Source: Rhodococcus sp. (in: high G+C Gram-positive bacteria) (GTDB lineage Bacteria > Actinomycetota > Actinomycetes > Mycobacteriales > Mycobacteriaceae). Taken from it: a stretch of 64,000 bases of DNA. The translations under genes and the position numbers were made by a program. How positions within the stretch are numbered: position 1 is the first letter of the stretch; every line of letters starts with the position of its first letter. The notes under the pieces are model-generated. The model ran no database searches. It saw only the letters and a list, made by a program, of their open reading frames with translations, and was not told the DNA's origin. The DNA lies in contig NZ_JAHFVG010000024.1 in NCBI RefSeq assembly GCF_023264675.1, positions 21,690 through 85,689 on the forward strand. Direction: 5' to 3'. Shown one piece after another: positions 25,181-33,153 of the stretch.

Positions 25181-25842
25181 CCGCTCAGGTTACGGTGCTC
25201 GACGTGAACGCCTCTGATGTCGCCGACGTCGCATACGCGGCCGCGGTCGGCGACCCCGGAGCAACAGCCGGTACGTCGAATGCGGGGTGCGCCCGGTGCA
25301 GGAAACAGACGGCCGTCATGACGCCGGTCGGCCAGGTGGTCTCACGCCGATTCACCGGCTACGAAGGCTGGCGCGATCCGGGTGCATCTCGGCTCTGTGC
25401 GGTATGTGTGTGGATGTACCGGCACCGTCCGCTCCGCCATGAGGCGTGGATCGTCACCCGCGACCCGCAGGCCATGCGCGTCGCGTCGCCTGAGGTGCTC
25501 CGTACGATTCTCTCGTCGCCGATCGAATCCGACACCGCACTACTCGTGCCTTTGGTTCCGGGCCGCAAACATATCCTGCCGCAGGCACATTGGGGTGTGG
25601 TCACGACCGACGACACTGCCCTTCGCTGGACACAGGAAGACGCCATTCGGCTCGACGCATTGGATCGACTGCGGTCGGCTGGGTTCAGTGAGGCTGCAGT
25701 GGCGGCAGCGGCACCGGCCTTCGCCGCATTGCGGGCCGTTCCGCGGCCGCTGTGGCAGGGCGTGTTCGACGACTGGGCTGCCATCGCGCCATGGCGATCT
25801 GCACGCCCGTGGATGGAAGTCGGTCTCCGAGCGTGCCGCTGA
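25174..25842 (+). CDS. csf1: Csf1, type IV CRISPR large-subunit-like protein
   Basis: A 222-residue protein with two CxxC pairs, CARC near residue 34 and CAVC near 74, forming a probable four-Cys zinc finger as in Csf1. The C-terminal half is helical and rich in Ala and Trp. Position first in the csf1-cas11-csf2-csf3 order supports the call more than the sequence alone. In type IV complexes Csf1 stands where Cas8 would be. The ATG at 25174 has AGGAG only 3 bases away; GTG 25195 would avoid overlap with the divergent CysH-like gene. Confidence 0.75.
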   Translation: MSPAQVTVLDVNASDVADVAYAAAVGDPGATAGTSNAGCARCRKQTAVMTPVGQVVSRRFTGYEGWRDPGASRLCAVCVWMYRHRPLRHEAWIVTRDPQAMRVASPEVLRTILSSPIESDTALLVPLVPGRKHILPQAHWGVVTTDDTALRWTQEDAIRLDALDRLRSAGFSEAAVAAAAPAFAALRAVPRPLWQGVFDDWAAIAPWRSARPWMEVGLRACR

Positions 25843-25896
25843 GGCACGTCACATCCCGACAGACGACCGCATGGTGCTCTATCGCAATCACGCCTG

Positions 25897-25916
25897 AACG
25901 GGTAGTATCAAATACC
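25897..25916 (+). promoter_or_regulatory. Possible internal promoter/operator before cas11
   Basis: A 75-base gap separates csf1 from cas11. It contains GGTAGTATCAAATACC, with GGTA/TACC arms and a TAGTAT -10-like box, ending just before the GTG at 25917. There is no ribosome-binding site, so cas11 could be read from a leaderless transcript. Confidence 0.4.
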
Positions 25917-26408
25917 GTGCAGCGCAATGGAATACGTCAACCTCCAACCGTATCGTGGTTGTCGACGGCAAGCTATCTACCGGCACTGTCGGACCCGCCG
26001 TCTCAAGTCGCCGAACGCCTGATCCTGTTGCTGCACTACGGGATCGACTGGTCCGACAGAAACTGGATCGCCGACTACGTAGGGGACTACTGGGACAATT
26101 TGCTGCCCACCCGCATACGCGCGGCAACTTACGCGAGCTCGAGCCTGCATCAGTGGTGGACGACGGTAGCGACCCGGCTCGGATCGACCCCGCGCAACGA
26201 GGCCCAACGGCGCGAACTGGCAACGCTGCTCACTACCGACCCGCTGCCCGTGCTTCAAGTGATGCGCGATCAGAACATCGCTCTCACGTTGCGGACTCGG
26301 ATCGTCGCGGATGCTGTCCGCGAGACGCGCCCGAAGCGGGAAGATCCACAGCACGACAACCAGAACGATCCCGCGCGTGAGACGCCGGAGCTGGATGTCG
26401 CGACATGA
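25917..26408 (+). CDS. cas11: Cas11-type small subunit of type IV-B complex
   Basis: A 163-residue, mostly alpha-helical protein with Trp/Tyr-rich helices (LLLHYGIDWSDRNWIADYV, SSLHQWWTTVATRL). Small-subunit proteins of this size and character lie between csf1 and csf2 in type IV-B loci. Sequence identity in this family is very low, so the call rests largely on position and size. The GTG at 25917 is chosen because it follows the promoter-like box; the frame is open to 25752. Its stop overlaps the csf2 ATG (ATGA). Confidence 0.7.
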   Translation: MQRNGIRQPPTVSWLSTASYLPALSDPPSQVAERLILLLHYGIDWSDRNWIADYVGDYWDNLLPTRIRAATYASSSLHQWWTTVATRLGSTPRNEAQRRELATLLTTDPLPVLQVMRDQNIALTLRTRIVADAVRETRPKREDPQHDNQNDPARETPELDVAT

Positions 26409-27253
26409 ACGCCACTACGAACTGGGATCTCGATCTGACCGCGCGGGCCCCGATCTCGCACCGCGGCGAAATGATCGGGACGACCGCCATGTTCCGCAGA
26501 ATGAAAGTCATCCAGCCCGACGGATCCATCGCGCTCGTGCCCGTCGTATCCGGAAACTCGTTTCGCGGAGTTCTTCGACGCCTCGGCGAGGAAATGCTCC
26601 GCGACGCGCTCGGCTACGACCACCTCCTACCCCTCCCCGTCGCGCACTTGCTCCGCAACGGCGGCAGCATCGTCAAAAGCAGCGCCGAACCCATCACCGG
26701 CCGCCGCCTACAGCAGCTACGAGCTCTCATCCCGCATCTGAGCGTTTTCGGTGGAGCAATCGGCTCGGCCCCGATCGCAGGATGCCTGCGAGTCGGCCAC
26801 GTCGTACCGCTCGTCGCCGAGGCAACACCGATCCTGCGATACGACTACGGCACCGCGCTACCCAGCCGCTTCGATGTCGAGACCCTCGAGTCCTACAGCC
26901 ACCTCGACGACGTCAGCACCGCACGAGACACCACACCCGCAGCGGAGGAAGTCGGCAAGACACCGGCCACGCCGCTGATGCGCTACGAAATCGAAGCACT
27001 GGCACCAGGAACCCGGTTCGAGACATTCGTCCAGATCAACCGCGGATCCGAGGTCGACATCGACTTCGCCGCCGACGTGCTCCGCGAATTCTGCGCCCGC
27101 GGCTGGCTCGGTGGCCGCACCGGCATCGGACACGGACAGGTCGCCACCGAGATCACACCGGCCCTGAACGGACGAGTCGGCACCGTGTGGCGAGAGATTG
27201 CCGCCACCCGTCGCGACGACGCACTCGACGCGCTGATCGCCCTGGCGAAATGA
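26405..27253 (+). CDS. csf2: Csf2 (Cas7-type backbone protein)
   Basis: A 282-residue RAMP-superfamily Cas7 protein. It begins with the RAMP-like strand DLDLTARAPISHRG, has VVSGNSFRGVLRR near residue 50, and ends with the Gly-rich segment WLGGRTGIGHGQV near 240, a normal place for a RAMP RNA-contact loop. Several Csf2 copies form the helical backbone that holds the guide RNA in type IV complexes. It overlaps both neighbours by 4 bases, so the effector genes are tightly coupled. Confidence 0.85.
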   Translation: MNATTNWDLDLTARAPISHRGEMIGTTAMFRRMKVIQPDGSIALVPVVSGNSFRGVLRRLGEEMLRDALGYDHLLPLPVAHLLRNGGSIVKSSAEPITGRRLQQLRALIPHLSVFGGAIGSAPIAGCLRVGHVVPLVAEATPILRYDYGTALPSRFDVETLESYSHLDDVSTARDTTPAAEEVGKTPATPLMRYEIEALAPGTRFETFVQINRGSEVDIDFAADVLREFCARGWLGGRTGIGHGQVATEITPALNGRVGTVWREIAATRRDDALDALIALAK

Positions 27254-27978
27254 CGGCCGCCACGACAATGGTTCCGCTTCAGGTGACCGCGCGACTCGCC
27301 TCCGGGGTAGCTCACGCAACTCCCTGGGGTATCAGCCTCGACGGCCTACTGGCATCCGAGATACGCGAGAACTACAAGACCGAATGTCGAGAACATGGAA
27401 TCGACTACCAGCCATACGATCTCGCCACTGCACCCGCGATGCTGGAGCTACCCCTGGCGCGATGCACGCTTGCAGGACCCGACGACTGGCACTGGGCCGC
27501 GACCTTTGCGTGGCCGGACGGCGAAGTGCCCGGACCCCATGTCCACTACTGGAGCTCACGGCCTGACCACCACGCACTCGACCAACTCTCCGAGGCCTTA
27601 CCCGCACTCGTCTCCGAACGACAGGGGCGATACCGGGCCCGTGTGATGCCGCTGCCGCTCACTATTGCCTCGACTCTGGTGTGGCGAGCAGTCGGCGATC
27701 CCGATGCCATCTCCGAGCTTCTCGCCGACGTGCAAACCATCGGACGCAAACGATCCTCGGGACACGGCCACATCCTGGATTGGACCGTCGAGCCCACCGA
27801 CGAGGACCCCTGGGCGTCCAGCCATTTACATCCGGACGGCACGCTGGGCAGAACCGCCCACCCGCAGTGCCTGAGAGGACACCAGAGCATCGAAACCGGG
27901 GGAGAAGGCCAGATGGGACTGCGGCCGCCGTATATGCACCCAGCAACCCGGAGAGAGGTCCTGCTGCCCGCACGGTAA
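27250..27978 (+). CDS. csf3: Csf3 (Cas5-type protein)
   Basis: A 242-residue RAMP protein: LQVTARLASGVAHATPWG at the start and the Gly-rich loop TIGRKRSSGHGHI near residue 165 are typical of Cas5/Csf3, which caps the 5' end of the guide RNA. The ATG at 27250 overlaps the csf2 stop. Downstream, only 21 bases separate it from the convergent RES toxin gene. No cas6, dinG, cas1/cas2 or CRISPR repeats are present nearby, which fits subtype IV-B. Confidence 0.85.
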   Translation: MTAATTMVPLQVTARLASGVAHATPWGISLDGLLASEIRENYKTECREHGIDYQPYDLATAPAMLELPLARCTLAGPDDWHWAATFAWPDGEVPGPHVHYWSSRPDHHALDQLSEALPALVSERQGRYRARVMPLPLTIASTLVWRAVGDPDAISELLADVQTIGRKRSSGHGHILDWTVEPTDEDPWASSHLHPDGTLGRTAHPQCLRGHQSIETGGEGQMGLRPPYMHPATRREVLLPAR

Positions 27979-27999
27979 GGACCGTGACGGCATGCCCGC

Positions 28000-28689
28000 C
28001 TACGACAGTGGCGAACGGTAGTCGCGATCGCCAGCGGTGCCGTGGTAACTGAGTCCGAATTCGTCGTGTAACACGCGCAGGACGAGTTCTCGGCCCGCGT
28101 CGTCGTAGAAGATGTCGACTTCGTCGACCAGTGTGATCACCGGTGCCCCACTGCGACCTATCAACATCAGCGAGGTCAGGTCGTCGTGGTTGGCGCATCG
28201 GTATTTCATCCCCCGCACTGAGGGGCTGGCGGTGAGCACGGCCGATCCGACGACCCTGGTGGCGTTGTAGTCCTCTCCGGTGAGCAGCGTTGCGGAGAGG
28301 TTGAGTTTCGCGGTGTGCCGACCGTAGAGCGCCGCGACCTCGAGGTCCTCGTCGAGCCGCATCGTCGCGAGCTTCTTTCCGCCCTGACTTTTCGGGCCCG
28401 TCAACCACGACTTCTGGACGATCGGCGGAACTCCGACTGATCTTCTCCGGAGGACGCCTTCGGCGACCGCTCCTTCGACGGACTGGGCGACGTACAGATA
28501 TCCACCGAAGCTCGGGTCGAAAGGATCGAATCTGCCTTGTTGCGGATCCCCGACAGGCAAGGGGGTGGCGGGGTCGTAGATGGAGTTGGCTGCATACGGT
28601 GCCGTGGTCGGCAAGATCCGGTACAAGAGCGTTCCGGCGCAGGCCGTTTCGGTGTCTGCGGGCACACCGTTGTAGTCGTTCGTGGCCAC
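28000..28689 (-). CDS. RES-domain toxin
   Basis: A 229-residue RES-family protein. Signature parts are LLYRILPTTAPY near residue 22, a GRFDPFDPSFGGYLYVAQS segment containing the family's Gly-Gly-Leu-Tyr pattern near 60, the TGEDYNATRVVG stretch, and GMKYRCANHDD. RES toxins use NAD+ and deplete it, stopping growth. The GTG start at 28689 lies 3 bases after the upstream gene's stop, so the pair is one operon. Activity cannot be judged from sequence alone, but the frame is intact. Confidence 0.85.
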   Translation of the reverse strand: MATNDYNGVPADTETACAGTLLYRILPTTAPYAANSIYDPATPLPVGDPQQGRFDPFDPSFGGYLYVAQSVEGAVAEGVLRRRSVGVPPIVQKSWLTGPKSQGGKKLATMRLDEDLEVAALYGRHTAKLNLSATLLTGEDYNATRVVGSAVLTASPSVRGMKYRCANHDDLTSLMLIGRSGAPVITLVDEVDIFYDDAGRELVLRVLHDEFGLSYHGTAGDRDYRSPLS

Positions 28690-28692
28690 GAG

Positions 28693-29694
28693 TCAGCTCA
28701 TACCGCGGCCGTCGATACCGACGGTCAGATCGACGTGCTCTCTGGTCAACTCACCGGCGGCCGCGAGTTCGACCGGAGGCCGATCGCCGAGGGCGCTGTC
28801 GATCGAGTACCACCACGTGAGGACGCCCCAGGGGTCTTGAGCGCTGTCGAGTTGGACATTCGCGTATGCAACGACAGGCCGAACGCAGTGCTTGGCCACG
28901 TCGAGCTGAAACTTGGGATACCGATATCCATGGCCGACTTCGACTCCGAGCAGCTCGCTCTTGTCCCTGCGTACCTTCGCCGCCGTCCGGTTCGGAGTGC
29001 CGGTCGGAGAGAGGATCTCGCCTACCTCCGTCGGGCCGTACGTCTCGTCGAGGCGGAATGGCAGTCGATACTCCGTAGAGCCGGTCGGTGAGTCCAACTC
29101 GACCTTCGGATACTGCGCCGCCGGATCCTCGCCCTCGCGGCCGGGGCATTGCGACGACCACGAATCGAGCAGCCCGTCGAACGATCGTTTGAGGGGAAAG
29201 TGGCTCAGCCACAGCATCATCGCACTTTGCAGCTCATCACGGGCGGCCTCGTCCGGGCATGTGGCGGGCAGGCGTGCTGTCAGTATGTGCAGGTCGACCA
29301 TCGTTCTGACGAACTTGAAGGCGTCATTGTCTACGTCTGTGGAGCATTGCTCGGCGCAGTCTCGCACGAGGGTCTCGGCAAATGCCGCCAGAACGTCGGT
29401 GGTGTAGCTGCAGATCTGATCGGGTTCGGATGGGGCCGCGGCTGATGGCTGCGGGTAACGCGGAGTTCGTGGGTAGAAGATCCGATGCGCAGCAGGTGCG
29501 TCCGACGGTACAGGCCAGGTTCGACCCACCATGGCCACCGAACTGCGATCACGGACCAGGCCCTTGCCGTCGTCGGTGACGAAGAACTGCGCGTCGTGGG
29601 ATCGCGATCGACCGTGAACCCGCATGGATCGCGCACTGCGACGTGTCGACACGATGATGACCCCTTCCGTCCGACGCTTGATGTACGCCTTCAC
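28693..29694 (-). CDS. Antitoxin of RES module with long N-terminal part
   Basis: A 333-residue protein upstream of the RES toxin. The C-terminal 100 residues (EVGEILSPTGTPNRTAAKVRRDKSELLGV divides into a short helix-turn-helix-like part and a basic turn; then ANVQLDSAQDPWGVLTWWYS and LGDRPPVEL) resemble the toxin-binding part of Xre/MbcA/ParS antitoxins. The preceding 200 residues are unusual for an antitoxin and contain a basic start that may bind DNA. The GTG start at 29694 has no good ribosome-binding site and may be leaderless. Three 9-bp repeats lie just upstream. Confidence 0.7.
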   Translation of the reverse strand: MKAYIKRRTEGVIIVSTRRSARSMRVHGRSRSHDAQFFVTDDGKGLVRDRSSVAMVGRTWPVPSDAPAAHRIFYPRTPRYPQPSAAAPSEPDQICSYTTDVLAAFAETLVRDCAEQCSTDVDNDAFKFVRTMVDLHILTARLPATCPDEAARDELQSAMMLWLSHFPLKRSFDGLLDSWSSQCPGREGEDPAAQYPKVELDSPTGSTEYRLPFRLDETYGPTEVGEILSPTGTPNRTAAKVRRDKSELLGVEVGHGYRYPKFQLDVAKHCVRPVVAYANVQLDSAQDPWGVLTWWYSIDSALGDRPPVELAAAGELTREHVDLTVGIDGRGMS

Positions 29695-29701
29695 AGACCA
29701 T

Positions 29702-29728
29702 CGTACGCCTCGTATGTTTCGTATGTTA
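29702..29728 (-). promoter_or_regulatory. Three tandem 9-bp repeats, probable TA operator
   Basis: CGTACGCCT, CGTATGTTT and CGTATGTTA lie head to tail, 8 bases upstream of the antitoxin start. Short tandem sites next to a toxin-antitoxin promoter usually bind the antitoxin for self-repression. Confidence 0.6.
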
Positions 29729-29864
29729 GAGGGCGGGAAACTGCTGGCCCAGAAACCGCTGAACGGCTCGGGTAGTGGGTGAAGCCGACGAGCCCGGACT
29801 AGGGCGTGTCTCCTAGATGTGAGTGTGGTTGTGCTCGAGAATGTTTCTCGTGTCGAGATTGCAG

Positions 29865-30245
29865 ATGTTCACCGATGAGCAGTGGGGCCTGATCGAACCG
29901 TTGTTGCCCTCGTCCGATGGTCTTCGAGGTCGGGCGTTCCGGAACAATCGGCTGGTGGTCGAGGGGATTGCTTACCGATATCGGGCGGGGGTGGCATGGC
30001 GTGATCTGCCCGCAGACTTCGGTCCGTGGCAGACGGTGTGGAAACGACACCGCCGCTATGCCGGTGACGGAACGTGGGATCGAGTGCTCGCGGCGTTGTT
30101 GAGCGCCGCCGATGCCCGCGGCGGGGTGGATTGGCAGGTGTCGGTGGATTCGACAATCAACCGAGCACATCAGCACGGCACGAATCTCGCTCGTTCCACA
30201 GGGGGATCTGTCGAATTACATGAATCTGCTTGCCGAGCCCGATGA
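29865..30245 (+). CDS. IS427-type transposase, first frame
   Basis: N-terminal half of an IS5-family transposase (MFTDEQWGLIEPLLP, GIAYRYRAGVAWRDLP), with the first catalytic Asp in VSVDSTINRAHQHG. It ends in ...SACRAR followed by TGA, where the second frame takes over. Confidence 0.85.
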   Translation: MFTDEQWGLIEPLLPSSDGLRGRAFRNNRLVVEGIAYRYRAGVAWRDLPADFGPWQTVWKRHRRYAGDGTWDRVLAALLSAADARGGVDWQVSVDSTINRAHQHGTNLARSTGGSVELHESACRAR

Positions 30246-30741
30246 TCACGGTATCGGTCGCTCTCGTGGTGGGTTGAGCACGAAGATTCATCACCTCACC
30301 GATGGGAACGGTCTGCCGTTGGTCGTTCTCATCGGTGCCGGGCAGGCGGGTGACAGTCCGATGTTTCCGATCTTGCTCTCGCATCTGCGGATCGAGCGGG
30401 CGGGGTCGGTACCGGCGCGTACTCGCCCGGATGCGGTGCTCGGTGACAAGGCGTATTCCTCGCGTGCAATCCGAGCGTTGCTGCGGTCGCGGCGGATTGA
30501 GGCAGTGATCTCCGAACCTCGCGATCAGCAGGGCCATCGGCGTAATCGGGGCAGCGGTGGTGGTCGGCCTCCGAAGTTCGATGCGCAGAAATACAAAGGC
30601 CGCAATGTAGTCGAGCGTTCCTTCAATGCCGTCAAACAGTGGCGGGGGCTTGCCACCCGGTACGACAAATTGGCGCTGACGTACCGGGCGGGCGCGCTCC
30701 TACATGCGATTTTCCTGTGGTCGCGCCACATCACCCTTTAG
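30112..30741 (+). CDS. IS427-type transposase, second frame
   Basis: C-terminal half of the transposase: DHGIGRSRGGLSTKIH, the second Asp in VLGDKAYSSRAIR, and the catalytic Glu in NVVERSFNAVKQWRGLATRYDK. Only the part from about 30230 matches transposase, so the real product is probably made by a frameshift (net +1) near the CGAGCCCGATGA at the end of the first frame, rather than from its own start. Confidence 0.85.
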   Translation: MPAAGWIGRCRWIRQSTEHISTARISLVPQGDLSNYMNLLAEPDDHGIGRSRGGLSTKIHHLTDGNGLPLVVLIGAGQAGDSPMFPILLSHLRIERAGSVPARTRPDAVLGDKAYSSRAIRALLRSRRIEAVISEPRDQQGHRRNRGSGGGRPPKFDAQKYKGRNVVERSFNAVKQWRGLATRYDKLALTYRAGALLHAIFLWSRHITL

Positions 30742-30751
30742 GAGACACGCC

Positions 30752-31120
30752 CTAGTCGTCGACGATGCGATGCCAGAATCGAGGCATAGCGATATCGCGG
30801 GAGAACTTGATCACGAAGCCGTTGTCGACCCGTTCGAGGACCAGGGGGCCGAGGCATCGCCCCGTCCGGGGGTTCGCCGCTGGCGCGTTGACGACCCGGA
30901 CAATGGGGCGGGCGGTGTAGAAGTCGTGAATCTGAACCAACCGCATATCCACCTGAAGATCGCCGAAATCGCGAATCTCCGAGCCGATCTGGTCGTCTCT
31001 GAGCTGCGAGCCGTCGGTAACCTCGCTCAAGCTGTCACTCTCCCCCGCATGTCCGGCTCTGGAAGATCTGGGCCCCAGGCTCAGACCGATGCCCTCGGTG
31101 AAACAACACCGTAGCGGCAA
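30752..31120 (-). CDS. Hypothetical protein, 122 aa, ending at the IS junction
   Basis: A minus-strand frame whose last 60 residues look protein-like (VVNAPAANPRTGRCLGPLVL, then FVIKFSRDIAMPRFW). Its TAG stop is formed by the CTAG at the IS end. Either the IS landed exactly at the original stop codon, or the gene was shortened. The start is uncertain because the first 25 residues look atypical. It follows the XRE gene with a 21-base gap. Confidence 0.5.
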   Translation of the reverse strand: MPLRCCFTEGIGLSLGPRSSRAGHAGESDSLSEVTDGSQLRDDQIGSEIRDFGDLQVDMRLVQIHDFYTARPIVRVVNAPAANPRTGRCLGPLVLERVDNGFVIKFSRDIAMPRFWHRIVDD

Positions 31121-31141
31121 GCTGCCGGGAGCTACGACTAT

Positions 31142-32080
31142 TCAGGATGGGCGAGTGGCATCGGCCGAAGCGCGTACCTGCTCCACCAGCTCGCTCGGAG
31201 AATACGCCAATAGCATTGTGCCGTAGTGGTATTTCCCGCGCAGCCATGCGAAGGACGCTTGAGCGTCGTCCGCCGAAGACGCAGTCGGCGGCATCTCCTC
31301 CGTGTGACGGCTTCGGCTGAAGGCGGTGGGAACAATCTGCATGTTCGACGACGGGGTTGGTGAGCGTTCAGGCGTCGGTGAGACAGCCGAGGCCGGATTC
31401 TTCAGGCCATGCTCGTCCAAGACTGCGAGGTACTCGCGCAGAAGGTTTTCGCCTACATCGGAATCGAGTGAGGCGACCTCCAGTCCTTCGACGAGGCCTG
31501 TGTCAGGGTTCGTTCGTGCACGCACGGGTGTGGTGCGAGTTCGACTGAAGCGTTCGGGCACGTGTGCGGATCGCGACGTAGACGTGTGGATGATGTCGCC
31601 GTCGGTTCGCCAGTTGGTTGTGAATATGTCGATGATCTGCGGAGCGGGGGATGCATCGAGTGCAAGGATCCGTGTGTCGAACGATGGGCTGGACGCGGCT
31701 ATGCGGTTCGCACTGGCGACGTAGCGCTCGGCGTCCGCGAGATTGGTGTAGGCCGCGACCGGCCCGCTGCCGGGCAGCCCGACTTGCTCGTACGAATCGT
31801 CGTCGTCGGGTTCGCAGGTGTTGACCACGAGATAGACGTCTAGTCCAGGAAGGGCATCGCCGGTCGGGAAATATCCGGCGCTGCACAGCGCGGCGGTGAC
31901 CAACTGCGTGTAAGGCAAGTCGAGTGCGGTGGAGATGGAACGCAAAGTGTCGGGGCTGGGAAAGCTGGTCTCCCATCTGGCCAGCGTTGTCCGACTGATA
32001 CCCAGTGATCTGCAGAACTCTGTTTTGGTTATCCCCTTGTCCTGGAGCGTTGCGTCGACAGTCGCCGCGAGAGTGGGCAT
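31142..32080 (-). CDS. XRE-type helix-turn-helix regulator
   Basis: A 312-residue protein with an N-terminal Cro/CI-type helix-turn-helix (ITKTEFCRSLGISRTTLARW, residues about 17-36). The middle region is not recognised, and a Pro/Ser-rich linker is followed by a helical C-terminus. The order of DNA-binding head and large sensory or effector body is typical of plasmid or phage regulators. The direct repeats upstream at 32117 and 32138 are a likely binding site. Confidence 0.75.
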   Translation of the reverse strand: MPTLAATVDATLQDKGITKTEFCRSLGISRTTLARWETSFPSPDTLRSISTALDLPYTQLVTAALCSAGYFPTGDALPGLDVYLVVNTCEPDDDDSYEQVGLPGSGPVAAYTNLADAERYVASANRIAASSPSFDTRILALDASPAPQIIDIFTTNWRTDGDIIHTSTSRSAHVPERFSRTRTTPVRARTNPDTGLVEGLEVASLDSDVGENLLREYLAVLDEHGLKNPASAVSPTPERSPTPSSNMQIVPTAFSRSRHTEEMPPTASSADDAQASFAWLRGKYHYGTMLLAYSPSELVEQVRASADATRPS

Positions 32081-32116
32081 CCGTTAAACCCCTTTCAGCC
32101 TTCCGGGAAGGCCTCA

Positions 32117-32145
32117 TGTAGCGCGTATAGGTACAAGTGTAGCGC
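32117..32145 (-). promoter_or_regulatory. Direct repeats TGTAGCGC, 21 bp apart
   Basis: TGTAGCGC occurs at 32117-32124 and 32138-32145, two helical turns apart, just upstream of the XRE gene. This is a reasonable operator for self-regulation. Confidence 0.5.
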
Positions 32146-32333
32146 AAACCGGTGCACTGGAATAGGGGATCGGCTTCTGAGGACGTGCCCGGAGCGAGCC
32201 GTGATGCGAGGTCCAACCGGCTGTCCAGGTTGGGTGAGTGCGCCGACCGAGGCGAAAGTGCTTCTCGCTGCGGGAGACTCGGGTGTAGCTTCGACTGCAC
32301 CCGAGTTTATTCATGACGAAAGGTCTTTGGGTT

Positions 32334-32633
32334 ATGACCAGCAGGGGACGAGTGCGCCAATACTCCACGAAAGAAGGCTGGGGAGTCATCGACTCTGCCG
32401 ACACACTCGGGGGATGCCTCGTTCAGGTCCTTAGCATCTACACGCCGTCCGGGACTCTCTCCGCTGGGGACGAAGTCGACTTCGAGTGGGAACCTCTTCC
32501 CCCAGGAGTCGATGAGAAGCTGTTCCGATCGTCCGCCAACTTCGTGCGTCCAGCCGGGTCTGTTTTCGAGCCGCCACCTGTAAACGACGATAGACCGAAG
32601 TTCATGGGCGGATCCTGGACGTGGAACATCTAG
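32334..32633 (+). CDS. Cold-shock-domain protein
   Basis: A 99-residue protein whose first 70 residues follow the cold-shock fold: GRVRQYSTKEGWGVIDS at the position of RNP1, then LSAGDEVDFEWEPL and ANFVRP. The classic KGFGFI RNP1 is changed to EGWGVI and a loop is longer than in CspA, so it is a divergent member. It probably binds single-stranded nucleic acid. ATG 32334 or 32313 may be the start. Confidence 0.7.
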   Translation: MTSRGRVRQYSTKEGWGVIDSADTLGGCLVQVLSIYTPSGTLSAGDEVDFEWEPLPPGVDEKLFRSSANFVRPAGSVFEPPPVNDDRPKFMGGSWTWNI

Positions 32634-32796
32634 CGTCGCAGGAGCAACCGCCCAGGACTGCCGACGACCGGTAAGTCAATGTGATCGCAATTTCTGGGCG
32701 GCTGTCCATCAGCGATGAATCGATTCGGATGTCGGTGCTCAGAGATACGGTGAGGGCGGTTTGACGTTCGGCCGATTCGAGAGTGAGGCTGTGGAA

Positions 32797-33033
32797 ATGG
32801 CAAGTGACCAAGATATCGAGTGCTTGGACGATCGAGGTGACGCAACCTGCGAAGGCAGCGTCGAGTACCGCTCTCCCCTGTCCGGTACAGGGAAGTCCTT
32901 CGCTCGTTGCGACAAGCACTGGAGCATCCGCCTCGATCTGGACCAGCAACTCCGCGAACGGTATCCCGAGCAGGCACCCGCAGATTTCGACCCGTCGTAC
33001 GCAGGCGAGCGTTGGAGCGAAGACGACTACTGA
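32797..33033 (+). CDS. Small actinobacterial protein with possible zinc site
   Basis: A 78-residue acidic protein with Cys at three places (ECLDD, TCEG, RCDKHW) and a C-terminal YPEQAPADFDPSYAGERW. This C-terminal pattern recurs in small actinobacterial and phage proteins as far as I recall. The Cys and His residues could hold one zinc ion. Function unknown. ATG 32797 is preferred to an upstream non-ATG start. Confidence 0.6.
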   Translation: MASDQDIECLDDRGDATCEGSVEYRSPLSGTGKSFARCDKHWSIRLDLDQQLRERYPEQAPADFDPSYAGERWSEDDY

Positions 33034-33153
33034 ACGGACACCTCGGTTCTACGTTGCGAATCAGTGTCCCTCAGGTAATCAGACAGGCGTGCTGGGTCCG
33101 TCCGATTCGATCGGCCGCGTGGCAGGGATCGATGGCTGCGGATCCCGATCCGG

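Larger units (their letters stand above)
29802..30752 (+). mobile_element. IS5-family (IS427-type) insertion sequence, 951 bp
   Basis: Ends are inverted: GGGCGTGTCTCCTA at 29802 and its complement TAGGAGACACGCCC ending at 30752. CTA/TAG bases flank both sides, so the duplication is TA or CTAG. Two overlapping transposase frames lie inside, as in the IS427 group. Confidence 0.9.

Noticed and set aside
26311..27250. Upstream extension of the csf3 frame through csf2
   Set aside because: The frame stays open by chance, but its translation is Arg/His/Pro-rich and csf2 in the other frame has RAMP motifs. The csf3 ATG at 27250 overlaps the csf2 stop, as usual for coupled genes.
24000..30000. A CRISPR array near the cas genes
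   Set aside because: I looked for regularly spaced 23-37-base repeats around the csf genes and saw none. The only tandem repeats nearby are the three 9-bp operator-like units at 29702.
30704..31114. Plus-strand frame opposite the gene at 30752
   Set aside because: It begins inside the IS right end, so it cannot be an original gene. The minus-strand frame reads better.
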